From NCBI GenBank assembly GCA_000508305.1, contig CP006977.1, positions 1,148,621-1,212,620 on the forward strand: DNA of 64,000 nucleotides, written 5' to 3'. Positions 1-8,768 of this stretch are shown here, piece by piece. Every line of letters starts with the position of its first letter. The first letter of the stretch is position 1. The stretch is from Sulfolobus acidocaldarius SUSAZ (GTDB taxonomy: Archaea > Thermoproteota > Thermoprotei_A > Sulfolobales > Sulfolobaceae). The position numbers and the translations under genes were made by a program. Below the pieces are notes generated by a model. That model saw only the letters and a program-made list of their open reading frames with translations, was not told the origin of the DNA and searched no databases.

Positions 1-505
1 TGGCTTAGAAGTTTGGGCTGATGCCAACACACTAACTTCGATAATTCAGAAATTATTGAAACTTGGTATAAAACCGGCAGGATTAATAGCTAGAGATAGT
101 TTGAGGCAAGAAATGGGGTATGTATTGTACGGAGAGGACATAGATTCTAACATTACACCAGTGGAAGCAAGATATTGGGTGTTTTCACTCGATAAGGATT
201 TCATAGGTAAAGAAAAAATAATGGAACATATAGAGAATGGTGTTAATAGAATAAGATTAGGATTCAAACTTAAGAAAGATGATAGACTTCTTCCTCGAAA
301 AGATTATAAGATAAAGTCTCCCTTAGGCTCAAGGGATGTCGGATACGTAACAAGTAGCACATTCAGTCCTTATTTAAACAGGGTTATTGGAATGGGGTAC
401 ATAAAACCTGAGTACGCTTACATAGGTTATGAGCTTGCAATAGATATTAGAGGGAAACAAGTAAAAGCAAAAATTTCCGATTTCCCTCTTATTAATACGA
501 GGTGA
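1..505 (+). CDS. gcvT: Aminomethyltransferase (glycine cleavage T protein), C-terminal part
   Basis: The reading frame is open from base 2, so the gene starts left of the window. GcvT transfers the aminomethyl carbon from lipoyl-GcvH to tetrahydrofolate. What is visible runs from the GLEVWADA stretch through [18 protein letters not shown] and the ITPVEA segment to the C-terminal barrel, as in the GcvT/YgfZ family. An internal TTG at 56 only mimics a start. gcvH follows after 7 bases, so the two are probably co-transcribed. Confidence 0.93.
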   Translation, partial: GLEVWADANTLTSIIQKLLKLGIKPAGLIARDSLRQEMGYVLYGEDIDSNITPVEARYWVFSLDKDFIGKEKIMEHIENGVNRIRLGFKLKKDDRLLPRKDYKIKSPLGSRDVGYVTSSTFSPYLNRVIGMGYIKPEYAYIGYELAIDIRGKQVKAKISDFPLINTR

Positions 506-512
506 AACTTTA

Positions 513-929
513 ATGAGTGTAGTAATCGATGGTAAATATCTGATTCTTAAAGATAGGCATTACACCGAGACCGATGAGTGGATATTAATCAACGGGAACA
601 TTGCAACAGTTGGAATAACAGATTATGCTCAGAAGAAACTTAAGGATATAGTAGGAATAGAACTACCACAAGTGGGTAGAGAAGTAATTATAGGAGAACA
701 AGTTGCTGTTGTGGAATCTGTTAAGGCTGCTGCAGATATATTCTCGCCTCTCTCCGGTAGTGTGCTAGAAGTAAATAAGGAATTACAGAGTTCCCCTGAG
801 ACAATTAATAAGGATCCTTATGGTAGGGGATGGATATTCAAACTAAAGATAAAAGATGAGAAAGAGGTATCTAAATTACTAAATTTCGAACAATACATTA
901 TTTCGATAAAACAAAGAGAGGGAATTTGA
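513..929 (+). CDS. gcvH: Glycine cleavage system H protein
   Basis: Lipoyl carrier that shuttles the aminomethyl group between the P and T proteins. At 138 aa it has the usual family length. The lipoylation motif [16 protein letters not shown] is intact, with the acceptor at Lys71. ATG at 513 lies 7 bases after the gcvT stop. Its stop codon overlaps the ATG of the next gene (TGATG), which suggests translational coupling. Confidence 0.95.
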   Translation: MSVVIDGKYLILKDRHYTETDEWILINGNIATVGITDYAQKKLKDIVGIELPQVGREVIIGEQVAVVESVKAAADIFSPLSGSVLEVNKELQSSPETINKDPYGRGWIFKLKIKDEKEVSKLLNFEQYIISIKQREGI

Positions 930-1675
930 TGAGTAATATAGAAATATTAGAGGATTATATACCACAGTTAACAAGACCTTCTTACCTTATTGTTGGATTA
1001 CCCGATGCTGGATTAGTAGGTACAATTGCTACTGAATTCCTTGTTAAAAAATTAGGATTAAGTGAATTTGCTACTATTCATGCACCTGATATTTTACCAC
1101 CGATAATGCATGTAAGAGACGGAATAGCTAAATCACCATTGAAGTTTTATCATAATGGTAAAAACATGATAGTATTTCACTCATATATAGCATTACCTTT
1201 CTCAGTGATTAACCAGATAGCTAAAACTTTGATCGACTTCGCAAAGAAGTATGGGATAAATAACATAATTTCCATAACAGGCATACCAGTAGAGAACAGA
1301 TTATCTGCAACTACACTAAATTCATTTGTAATAGGAAATAATCAACAAGTAACTGAAGAGATAGAAAAAATGGGATTGTCGAAAAAGTTTGGTGAAGGAT
1401 ATATAGCAGGTCCTTATGCTCCCATATTATCCTATTCCCAAAGGGAAAAGTTAAATAATATAATAATAGTCGTCGAATCTTTTATGGATTTGCCAGATCC
1501 AGAAGCTTCCGCAATAGCTTTATCTATCTTGTCAAAATACATTGGTTTCCCCTTGGATACAGAAGAACTACTTAAAGAGGCTGAGGAAGTTAGAGAGAGA
1601 ATTAGGGGACTTATGTCTCAGACTAGAGAGGAATTACCAAAGTACGCAACAGGTAGACCGATGACATACGCGTGA
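929..1675 (+). CDS. PAC2 family protein (proteasome assembly chaperone-like)
   Basis: A 248-aa soluble protein starting VGLPDAGLVGTIATEFLVKK after about 20 residues, a pattern of the PAC2/DUF75 superfamily that includes eukaryotic proteasome assembly chaperones. Archaeal members are conserved but their client is not established, so a chaperone role is inference. I use ATG 929, which overlaps the gcvH stop, rather than the in-frame TTG at 926. The C-terminus is charged and probably helical. The next gene follows after 4 bases. Confidence 0.8.
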   Translation: MSNIEILEDYIPQLTRPSYLIVGLPDAGLVGTIATEFLVKKLGLSEFATIHAPDILPPIMHVRDGIAKSPLKFYHNGKNMIVFHSYIALPFSVINQIAKTLIDFAKKYGINNIISITGIPVENRLSATTLNSFVIGNNQQVTEEIEKMGLSKKFGEGYIAGPYAPILSYSQREKLNNIIIVVESFMDLPDPEASAIALSILSKYIGFPLDTEELLKEAEEVRERIRGLMSQTREELPKYATGRPMTYA

Positions 1676-1679
1676 GATT

Positions 1680-2054
1680 ATGCCAGTTTTTAAAGATTTA
1701 GAGGACTTAATTAATAACTTGATAAAGAAAGAAGAAGAGAGACTAAAGAAGATAAGGAGAGAGATCGAGAAAGAAATCAAGGAAGTAGAAGAAAGTATAG
1801 GGTTCTCCAGAGAGCCCTTGTACACAATGAGAGAATTAATGGATGAATATGAATATATAATTGATATACCAAAAGCAGACTTACAGAGTCTAAAAGTTGA
1901 TGTAGTTAAAGATATGATGAGAGTAGAGTGTATGACCAAATCTGGTGGAAGATACTTTCTGAGGATAAGATTACCACCAGACATTGACCCAGGTACAGCT
2001 AACATAAGAAGAGAAAAATGGCTTATTATAGTTACTTTGAAAAAGCATAGATAA
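1680..2054 (+). CDS. Small Hsp20/alpha-crystallin-like protein
   Basis: 124 aa. The first 45 residues are a Lys/Glu-rich amphipathic helix, probably coiled coil. The rest resembles an alpha-crystallin/CS fold: EYIIDIPKADLQSLKV, then a strand pair ending in RIRLPPDIDPGTANIRREKWLIIVTLKK. No C-terminal IxI motif is seen, so it is either a short, divergent member or a CS-domain protein. It ends the gcvT-gcvH-PAC2 gene run. Confidence 0.6.
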   Translation: MPVFKDLEDLINNLIKKEEERLKKIRREIEKEIKEVEESIGFSREPLYTMRELMDEYEYIIDIPKADLQSLKVDVVKDMMRVECMTKSGGRYFLRIRLPPDIDPGTANIRREKWLIIVTLKKHR

Positions 2055-2084
2055 TTTTCATACTCTTAATAATACTTAGAAAGA

Positions 2085-2094
2085 TTTTTATAAA
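2085..2094 (+). promoter_or_regulatory. TATA box of the AbrB-PhoU gene
   Basis: TTTTTATAAA lies about 38 bases before the TTG start at 2128, placing transcription start near 2116 with a short leader containing GTGAGCTGG. Confidence 0.55.
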
Positions 2095-2127
2095 CTGTGT
2101 TAAAATAGGATAAACAGTGAGCTGGTT

Positions 2128-3129
2128 TTGAGTGAAGGAGCTGGAAGATTTTCTAAAGACGTAGAGACTAGAAAGGTACAAAGATTAGGTTCATCTTCAC
2201 TCTTTATAACTTTACCCAAGAAGTGGATCAATAAATGGGGAGTAAAACCTGGTGATAAAATTATTATAGAAATTTCCGAGGATGGAGGTCTCAGACTCGT
2301 TGCGGAAAAGGTGAAAAATACCTACACTAAAAAGAGCATTAAAATTGACGTGGATAATTATAAACAAAGTATAGTAAACGCCATACCCTCTCTCTACATT
2401 TTGGGATATGACGAAATGTTATTTACGACTAAGAAAAACCTAGATCCAAAAGAGATTGAAAATGTAATTACTTTGTCTAAGAATCTAGTAGGAATTGAAG
2501 TCGCAGAGAACAATAATAACCTAATAAGATTAGATTGCTTACTTGATACTGAAAAACTTGGTTTAGAGACATTACTTAGAAGAATATTAAATATTATTTC
2601 TAAGAAAGTAGATGAAATAATTGAATATTTAAGAGTGCAACAGAGCACAGAGGTTCAACAAACATTAGAAGATTTAAGAAGAGTATACCTCATGCTACTG
2701 AGAAGAAGTATAGGGAATAAATATATGGCAGAAAGGGATAAAGTAAGGAACTTCATAATAGCAATCAATTCTACAATAATGATGAGAGTCTACAGAATTA
2801 TATCCAAATTGCATGATGAAATCAAACATAACCAGATTTCACTTCCACAAGAACAAGCTAAAACTTTAATTGATATGTTCAGGGAGACTAATGATCTTTT
2901 TGACGAGATCATTATGAGCATACTTTTCCCCAGTATTAAGAGAATTTCGAATGGTTATACATTAATAAATCAGCTTAAACAAAAATATGAAAGATTGGAT
3001 ATAAAAGATAATTTAATTAGAAATTATTTTGAAGATCTTATATTTAACCTTGAAGAAGCTTTAAATAACTCCTCTTGTTCCATATTCTTGGAGGACGCTC
3101 CTTGGATAGAGAGAAATTTTAACTCATAA
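2128..3129 (+). CDS. AbrB-PhoU domain protein
   Basis: 333 aa. Residues about 14-60 form a SpoVT/AbrB DNA-binding domain (RKVQRLGSSSLFITLPKKWINKWGVKPGDKIII). The rest is helical and PhoU-like. Archaeal proteins of this build are annotated as phosphate-uptake regulators, but a phosphate link is not shown here because no pst genes are nearby. TTG at 2128 is chosen because no closer ATG keeps the AbrB domain. A paralogue lies at 62471-63523. Confidence 0.75.
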   Translation: MSEGAGRFSKDVETRKVQRLGSSSLFITLPKKWINKWGVKPGDKIIIEISEDGGLRLVAEKVKNTYTKKSIKIDVDNYKQSIVNAIPSLYILGYDEMLFTTKKNLDPKEIENVITLSKNLVGIEVAENNNNLIRLDCLLDTEKLGLETLLRRILNIISKKVDEIIEYLRVQQSTEVQQTLEDLRRVYLMLLRRSIGNKYMAERDKVRNFIIAINSTIMMRVYRIISKLHDEIKHNQISLPQEQAKTLIDMFRETNDLFDEIIMSILFPSIKRISNGYTLINQLKQKYERLDIKDNLIRNYFEDLIFNLEEALNNSSCSIFLEDAPWIERNFNS

Positions 3130-3155
3130 AACAAATATAAACAGGTGACGGAGAA

Positions 3156-3902
3156 ATGGTCATGTTAAAAATAGAGGACATACATGTTGAAGTTGAAGGT
3201 AAAAAAATACTAAAAGGAATAGACATGGAAATAAAGTCAGGAGAAATACATGTATTAATGGGACCTAATGGAAGTGGAAAAACTTCACTTTCCTTAGCAT
3301 TAATGGGTCATCCTAAATATAAAATAACTCAAGGCAAAATATTACTTGATAATGAGGATATAACCAGCCTAGAGACCTTCGAAAAAGCACGAAAAGGCAT
3401 ATTTCTTGCCTTCCAGAATCCTATAGAAATTAGTGGGGTTAAACTATCAACTTTATTAATAGCAGAGTATTCCAGAATGCATAGTTCAACAGCGCAACCT
3501 CAAATGATTATCAAACAGATAAAAGAAGTCAGCAAGTCAGTAGGAGTTAATGACTCTCTACTTAATAGGGGAATATTTGATGGCTTTAGTGGAGGAGAAA
3601 AGAAGAGGACAGAAATTCTACAGATGTTATTAATAAAACCGAAAATAGCCATACTTGATGAACCCGACTCTGGTGTAGATGTGGATGGGCTTAAAGCCAT
3701 TTCAGATGCCATATTAAAATTAAAGTCTGAATCAAATACTGGCTTCTTGATAATAACTCATTACAGAAGAATATTGGAGCATCTAAATGCAGATAAAGTA
3801 CATATACTGTACAACGGTAAAATAGTCAGAAGCGGAGGTATGGAATTAGCAAAATTAGTCGATGAGAAAGGTTACGAAGGAGCTCTAAAACAGTTTTTAT
3901 AA
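3156..3902 (+). CDS. sufC: Fe-S cluster assembly ATPase SufC
   Basis: ABC-type ATPase of the SUF system; it drives conformational change of SufB-SufD during Fe-S scaffold assembly in the cytosol. 248 aa with Walker A GPNGSGKTS (36-44), signature FSGGEKKR (from 144), Walker B AILDEPDSG (165-173) and switch His202. The GGTGA ribosome site at 3144-3148 sits 7 bases before ATG 3156, favouring it over ATG 3162. sufB and sufD follow, but sufB has its own TATA box. Confidence 0.97.
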   Translation: MVMLKIEDIHVEVEGKKILKGIDMEIKSGEIHVLMGPNGSGKTSLSLALMGHPKYKITQGKILLDNEDITSLETFEKARKGIFLAFQNPIEISGVKLSTLLIAEYSRMHSSTAQPQMIIKQIKEVSKSVGVNDSLLNRGIFDGFSGGEKKRTEILQMLLIKPKIAILDEPDSGVDVDGLKAISDAILKLKSESNTGFLIITHYRRILEHLNADKVHILYNGKIVRSGGMELAKLVDEKGYEGALKQFL

Positions 3903-3930
3903 AACTATTCATAAAATATTGATGACTAAG

Positions 3931-3938
3931 TTTAAATG
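3931..3938 (+). promoter_or_regulatory. TATA box of sufB
   Basis: TTTAAATG is about 38 bases before the TTG start of sufB, predicting transcription start near 3961. sufBD can therefore be transcribed apart from sufC. Confidence 0.5.
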
Positions 3939-3972
3939 TTATCTTTAACAGAGTTTATATTGGGTAATTCAA

Positions 3973-5412
3973 TTGCCAGAAGAAAAAATATCCGTTGACT
4001 TGAACGAGATAATTAATGCTGCCATAGAAGCTAAGCATAATCAAATATCTCAGCAAGAATTTCATAAAAGAGTTGTACAGTCAGGCTTAAGTAAAGATGT
4101 AATAGCTGAAATATCAAAAGTTAAAAAAGAGCCTGAATGGATGCTTAGACTAAGGCTCAAAAGCCTTGAGTTATTTGAGAAAATCCCAACACCTAACTGG
4201 TTACCAGATTTCTTATCAGCATTAGATATCTCCAAAATGGAGATTTATGTTAAACCAGATGTAGAGAGAACTTCAGACTGGTCACAAATCCCACCAGAAA
4301 TTAGACAATATTATGAACAAATAGGAGTACCTCAGTCTGAACAAAAATATTTAGGAGGTCTAGTAGCTACATTTGAATCAGAACCTATTTACAGTAATGT
4401 AAAGAAAGAGTTACAGAAAAAAGGCGTAATTATGATGCCACCTGAGGAGGCTGTTCAGAAATATCCAGATATCGTAAAAGAGTACTTTACAAGAATATTC
4501 CCCGTATCAGATCATAAGTTTGCTGCACTTCATGGTGCTTTATGGAGTGGAGGAGTATTTGTGTATGTACCAAAGGGAGTAAAAATAACAATGCCAGTTG
4601 AGGGATTTTTCATAATAGGTGGAGAGATGGAAGGTCAATTTGAGCATACTTTGCTTATAGCTGATGAAGGATCATACATTCACTTCATTGAAGGTTGTAG
4701 TGCACCACAGCTAAAGAAATTCTCATTCCATGATGGAATGGTTGAATTATATGCAAAGAAAAATGCCTACATTAAATTTACAACTATTCAAAACTGGAGT
4801 AAAGACATAATCAATTTCAACAATAAGAGGGCATGGGCTGATGAAAACTCAACAGTAGAATGGGTTGAGGGTTCCTTAGGTTCTAGATATAGTTTTGTAT
4901 ACCCATCCACGATATTGAGAGGTAAAGGAGCATCCTCAACTAGCTTAGTAGTAACATTCACAAGCGGAGAAGGTGAGTGGAAAGATAGTGGCTCAAAAAT
5001 GATCCATGCAGCACCATACACTAAGAGTAAAGTAGTTAGTAAAAATATAGGTTTCAGAGGAGGTCTTAATGTATACAGAGGACTAATTAGAGTTAATAAG
5101 GGAGCAGTAGGCTCTAAAGCATTTGTAAAATGTGATTCATTGATGTTAGATGAAAAGACAAAAGCCTACACATTCCCTCATAATCAAGTATTCGAGGAAG
5201 ATGCTGATGTAGCCCATGAGGCTCATACATTCAGAATGAATGAGGATCAGCTGTTTTACTTGATGACAAGGGGGATAGACGAGAAGGAAGCTGTATCAAT
5301 GTTAGTTCTAGGATTTATTGACGAAATAATGAAGGAGATGCCTTTCGAATATGCTACAATGCTGAATAAAGTTATTAAGCTAGAACTTGATAAGCTAGGT
5401 GCAGTGGCTTAA
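3973..5412 (+). CDS. sufB: Fe-S cluster assembly protein SufB
   Basis: 479-aa scaffold component of the SufBCD complex. It matches SufB throughout: the N-terminal helical part, the GALWSGGVFVYVPKGVK segment, the beta-helix core with AHEAHTFRMNEDQLFYLMTRG, and the EAVSMLVLGFIDE C-terminus. The TTG at 3973 begins LPEEKISVDL, giving a normal length. The stop codon abuts the ATG of sufD with no gap. Confidence 0.97.
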   Translation: MPEEKISVDLNEIINAAIEAKHNQISQQEFHKRVVQSGLSKDVIAEISKVKKEPEWMLRLRLKSLELFEKIPTPNWLPDFLSALDISKMEIYVKPDVERTSDWSQIPPEIRQYYEQIGVPQSEQKYLGGLVATFESEPIYSNVKKELQKKGVIMMPPEEAVQKYPDIVKEYFTRIFPVSDHKFAALHGALWSGGVFVYVPKGVKITMPVEGFFIIGGEMEGQFEHTLLIADEGSYIHFIEGCSAPQLKKFSFHDGMVELYAKKNAYIKFTTIQNWSKDIINFNNKRAWADENSTVEWVEGSLGSRYSFVYPSTILRGKGASSTSLVVTFTSGEGEWKDSGSKMIHAAPYTKSKVVSKNIGFRGGLNVYRGLIRVNKGAVGSKAFVKCDSLMLDEKTKAYTFPHNQVFEEDADVAHEAHTFRMNEDQLFYLMTRGIDEKEAVSMLVLGFIDEIMKEMPFEYATMLNKVIKLELDKLGAVA

Positions 5413-6582
5413 ATGGGCTTAATTGATTTTTCTTCTGCACAAAATTACATTTCTAAATTAGAAAATAGAAGCGAAAGAGAAAGACTTCTTTCACAGTTTC
5501 TTACAATGCCATACCAGAGAATAAATGACTCTCCTTCTTTGAAGCATTACACTGACTGGAATAGACTTGAAGCATTAAATTTAGAAATAAAAGATATTAA
5601 TATTAAAGAACCTTCTAAATCTATCTTAGACCAGGAGTATAAAATCCTAACTATACCTCAAGCCACAAAATTAGATGGATTTATAAAGATAGAAGATAAG
5701 CCGGAGAATGCTCTAATAAAAGCTGATGAGCATAAGTTAGTAAGTTTAGTCCTTGCACTATCTAAAAAGACAGTAATTGATCTATCTGCAATCACACCTA
5801 GAAAATTACTAATTTACCATAATTCATCCAGTAACTCATTAATACCAGCTAATATAGAGCTAAAGATCCCTGAAGGTGAAAATGTTGATGTAGTGTACTT
5901 TAGTGAAACCGATGATCAGAACTCAATGACTTCAAGTTTGATTTCGTTTGTAGTACCCCAAAACTCTACTCTTAACTTGTCCATAATTTCTCTTTCAGCC
6001 CATTCCTTCATTTATACAAAAGGATTAGTTAAGGGAACAATAAATGCGAATATATTTTCATCTAAAACTAAGCTAACTCATATAGATTATTATGTTGATT
6101 TAGACGAAAAGGCTCAGTCCACATTTTCATCAAGGGCAATAGGCATAGAGGATAATAATGTAGATATTAGAGTTGCTGTAAATCACCTAGGAGTCCAGAG
6201 TAGAAGTGAAGGAACTCTCAGAGGAATTTCTACAGATAACTCCCTAGTTATAGTTAGAGGAAATGCAATAATAAGTGAAAGCGGAATTGACTCCTCCACA
6301 TCAATAATTGGAAAAGCCTATACCATAGGGAAAGATTCAAAGGCAATAGTAGCACCTATGTTAGAAGTTAAGACAGGAAAAGTACAAATGGCTAAACATT
6401 CGGCATCTATATCTAAAGTTCCTGAAGATTTAATATTCTATTTGGAATCTAGAGGATTTAGCAGAAAGGAAGCTGAGTCTCTCATAATAAAAGGGTTTAT
6501 GATTGACGAGAATGATCCTAAATTCCTTGTCGATCTCATTAATGAAATACTTACGGAGCGTAAGATATTAGTTTCAGTCTAG
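5413..6582 (+). CDS. sufD: Fe-S cluster assembly protein SufD
   Basis: 389 aa, SufB/SufD superfamily. It is the more divergent partner of SufB, and together with SufC it builds Fe-S clusters. The C-terminal half carries the recognisable beta-helix and the SASISKVPEDLIFYLESRGFSRKEAESLIIKGF ending. It follows sufB immediately, so translation is probably coupled. The N-terminal third is poorly conserved, as is usual for SufD. Confidence 0.92.
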   Translation: MGLIDFSSAQNYISKLENRSERERLLSQFLTMPYQRINDSPSLKHYTDWNRLEALNLEIKDINIKEPSKSILDQEYKILTIPQATKLDGFIKIEDKPENALIKADEHKLVSLVLALSKKTVIDLSAITPRKLLIYHNSSSNSLIPANIELKIPEGENVDVVYFSETDDQNSMTSSLISFVVPQNSTLNLSIISLSAHSFIYTKGLVKGTINANIFSSKTKLTHIDYYVDLDEKAQSTFSSRAIGIEDNNVDIRVAVNHLGVQSRSEGTLRGISTDNSLVIVRGNAIISESGIDSSTSIIGKAYTIGKDSKAIVAPMLEVKTGKVQMAKHSASISKVPEDLIFYLESRGFSRKEAESLIIKGFMIDENDPKFLVDLINEILTERKILVSV

Positions 6583-6648
6583 TCTCTCTATTTTCATTTG
6601 TGGACATATTTTTAATATATAACCATTTGAGATGGTAATACTCGATTT

Positions 6649-6782
6649 ATGATGAGAGTAATCACATTTAAAGTAGATGAAGATCTACTACAAGAGCTAG
6701 ATCTTTACGCTATAAACTCTAAATCTAGTAGAAGCGAAATTATAAGAGAAGCACTAATAAGGTATTTAAAAGACAGGAAGTA

Positions 6783-6783
<1 letters not shown>
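6649..6783 (+). CDS. Ribbon-helix-helix (CopG-type) regulator, 44 aa
   Basis: A very short gene beginning ATGATGAGAGTA: strand MRVITFKVDEDLL, helix QELDLYAINS, turn KSSRSE, helix IIREALIRYLKD. This is a complete RHH fold, which acts as a dimeric DNA-binding protein. A TATA-like TTTTTAATATATAA at 6608-6621 lies about 33 bases upstream, so the mRNA is nearly leaderless. Its TAA stop (6781-6783) shares base 6783 with the end of the opposite-strand tRNA-Thr. Target unknown. Confidence 0.8.
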
Positions 6784-6873
<90 letters not shown>

Positions 6874-7025
6874 AAATAAAAATAGTCTTTAACGGATTTA
6901 AAGTTTTATTCCTTGTTAACACCATATGAAAAGGATTATATTAAGCAGAAATCATTTTCTATCTATTTTAAAATTAAAAGTTAATTACTAAAAGGTAACT
7001 TAATTCCTTTTTTACTAAAGCGTTA

Positions 7026-8024
7026 ATGATTATATCTGACATGAAAGCGTTATTCTTCGAAAAGAGTGGTTTAAATAACCTAAAATTTGGGAATATGAAA
7101 GAACCTGAGATAGGTGCACATGATGTATTAATAAGAGTTAAAATGACAGGAGTAAACCCTATAGATTACTTCGTTGTGGAGGGAATACCAGTAGAGCCAC
7201 TACCACATATTCCAGGAGCAGAAATTTACGGAGAAATCGTAAAAGTAGGAGAACATGCTAAATCAGTAAAGCCAGGAGACAAAGTAGTAGTATATAATAG
7301 AGTATTTGATGGAGAGTGTGACTTCTGCCTTGCCGGGATGGAAATGTTATGTAGAAATGGTGGAATAATTAGTGTTATAACAAATGGTGGATTCTCAGAA
7401 TATTTTGCTGTACCAGAAAAGAACGTATTTAAAGTTAACTTACCTGATGAAGTAGCTGCAAGTCTACCCGTTGCAGCTTTGACCTCTTATCATGCATTAA
7501 AGGAAGCAAACGTTAAACCAACAGATGTTGTAGTAGTATTTGGAGCCTCAGGTAACACAGGACAATTTGCATTACAATTAGCTAGAAAGATGGGTGCCAT
7601 AACAATAGCTGTAAGCAGAAAACAGTGGGTTAAGGATTTTGCTGATTATGTTATCGACTACGAAAATGCTGAAAATAAGATTAAAGATTTAACAGGTGGG
7701 AAATTAGCTGATGTAGTAATTAATTCTGTTGGAACGTCAGTATGGGACTTAAGCCTAAAAGTACTAGGAGTGAATGGTAGACTAGTGTTCTTCGGTGGAC
7801 TTACGGGATTTGAAGGAAAAATAAATATCTCAGAACTATATGGAAAGCACCAAAAGTTAATAGGAACTACTGGAGGAAGCAGAAAAGAAATGGCAGAACT
7901 TATCTCGTTATGTAAAGACTGCAAAGTAAAGGTATCTAAGGTATATAATCTTGAAGATGGTAAAGAAGCCCTTGCAAGTATTATGAAAAATAGAGATGGC
8001 AGATCAATGATTAAAATCTCTTAA
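7026..8024 (+). CDS. Zinc-type MDR oxidoreductase (quinone reductase/alcohol dehydrogenase-like)
   Basis: 332 aa, medium-chain dehydrogenase/reductase. The Rossmann motif GASGNTGQ spans 173-180. The GVNPIDYF segment at 42-49 carries Asn where zinc alcohol dehydrogenases have the catalytic Cys, so it looks more like quinone oxidoreductase. A reduced structural-zinc lobe is present (C98-C101-C109). ATG 7041 (MKALFF) is an equally likely start. Substrate is not predictable and the gene stands alone. Confidence 0.8.
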   Translation: MIISDMKALFFEKSGLNNLKFGNMKEPEIGAHDVLIRVKMTGVNPIDYFVVEGIPVEPLPHIPGAEIYGEIVKVGEHAKSVKPGDKVVVYNRVFDGECDFCLAGMEMLCRNGGIISVITNGGFSEYFAVPEKNVFKVNLPDEVAASLPVAALTSYHALKEANVKPTDVVVVFGASGNTGQFALQLARKMGAITIAVSRKQWVKDFADYVIDYENAENKIKDLTGGKLADVVINSVGTSVWDLSLKVLGVNGRLVFFGGLTGFEGKINISELYGKHQKLIGTTGGSRKEMAELISLCKDCKVKVSKVYNLEDGKEALASIMKNRDGRSMIKIS

Positions 8025-8120
8025 ATATAAACCTACAAACTTTTTTACTGTTCTTCTTTCTGAACCATAAAAAATCAAATTTCTGACAACTCTTATTTTA
8101 TGAACGATCTAAGTACAAAG

Positions 8121-8130
8121 TTTATATAAA
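8121..8130 (+). promoter_or_regulatory. TATA box of tRNA-Arg(TCG)
   Basis: TTTATATAAA is centred 28 bases before the first base of the tRNA at 8154, the expected archaeal spacing. Confidence 0.75.
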
Positions 8131-8153
8131 GTCTTAAGGAAATGTTAGTTTAT

Positions 8154-8230
<77 letters not shown>

Positions 8231-8231
8231 G

Positions 8232-8251
8232 TGGGGATACCAACATCCCCA
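8232..8251 (+). terminator. Hairpin just behind tRNA-Arg
   Basis: TGGGGAT (8232-8238) pairs perfectly with ATCCCCA (8245-8251) over a 6-nt loop, starting 4 bases after the tRNA. It may be a processing or termination element, or part of the old attachment region. Confidence 0.4.
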
Positions 8252-8437
8252 AATCCATCTTTCAATTTGATTTAACTCTCGGCGACGTCAATTAAGGGAC
8301 CAACGTAAGTTTTCCTTATGTCACAGCACACATTCTCTACCTTACACATATAATACCGCTCTTTTATTTCACGTATAATATAGTCGTCATATTTATAACG
8401 AGGCTTTTTATTCGCCATTTTCACGTTCCGTATTATG

Positions 8438-8470
8438 GTTACCAATTAGCGTTTATAAGTATTTGGTAAC
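8438..8470. promoter_or_regulatory. Inverted repeat flanking the int(N) TATA box
   Basis: GTTACCAA (8438-8445) and TTGGTAAC (8463-8470) are perfect 8-bp inverted copies around the TATA-like element at 8452-8459, which faces int(N). The arrangement looks like an operator for the integrase promoter. Confidence 0.45.
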
Positions 8471-8768
8471 GCGTAAAAAGTTACAAGATCAAGTGTGGAG
8501 TTGAAAGTTGGCGTTAAAAACTACTCATTAGTAATACTAAAAATACTAAAAATATGCACAGTAACCATTACAATTTTATTGAGTGAACTGGGGAGTAAAA
8601 ACCTCGTAAAATACCAAAATTTTACAAACTCGTGACTCATTATTTAGAAATTAATAGTACGCAAACTTCCTCTTCATAACTTATTATCTTGTTCCACGAA
8701 TCAAAAAGTATAATCTAACGTCTCACTTTCTGTAATATTAGGAAAAATATAGTTTTAATTCGAATTTT
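8471..8768. other. Gene-free AT-rich stretch between int(N) and argS
   Basis: No convincing reading frame, RNA or tRNA 3' duplicate (attR) was found. A short tandem repeat of AATACTAAAA lies near 8532-8552. It is probably residue of the deleted integrated element plus the end of argS transcription. Confidence 0.4.

Noticed and set aside
6649-6700. ATGATGA at the start of the RHH gene as box C of a guide RNA
   Set aside because: No CTGA box follows at suitable spacing, and the frame is a good RHH protein.
8471-8768. attR or int(C) left by the lost element
   Set aside because: No tRNA 3' fragment and no integrase C-terminal motif could be found in this stretch.
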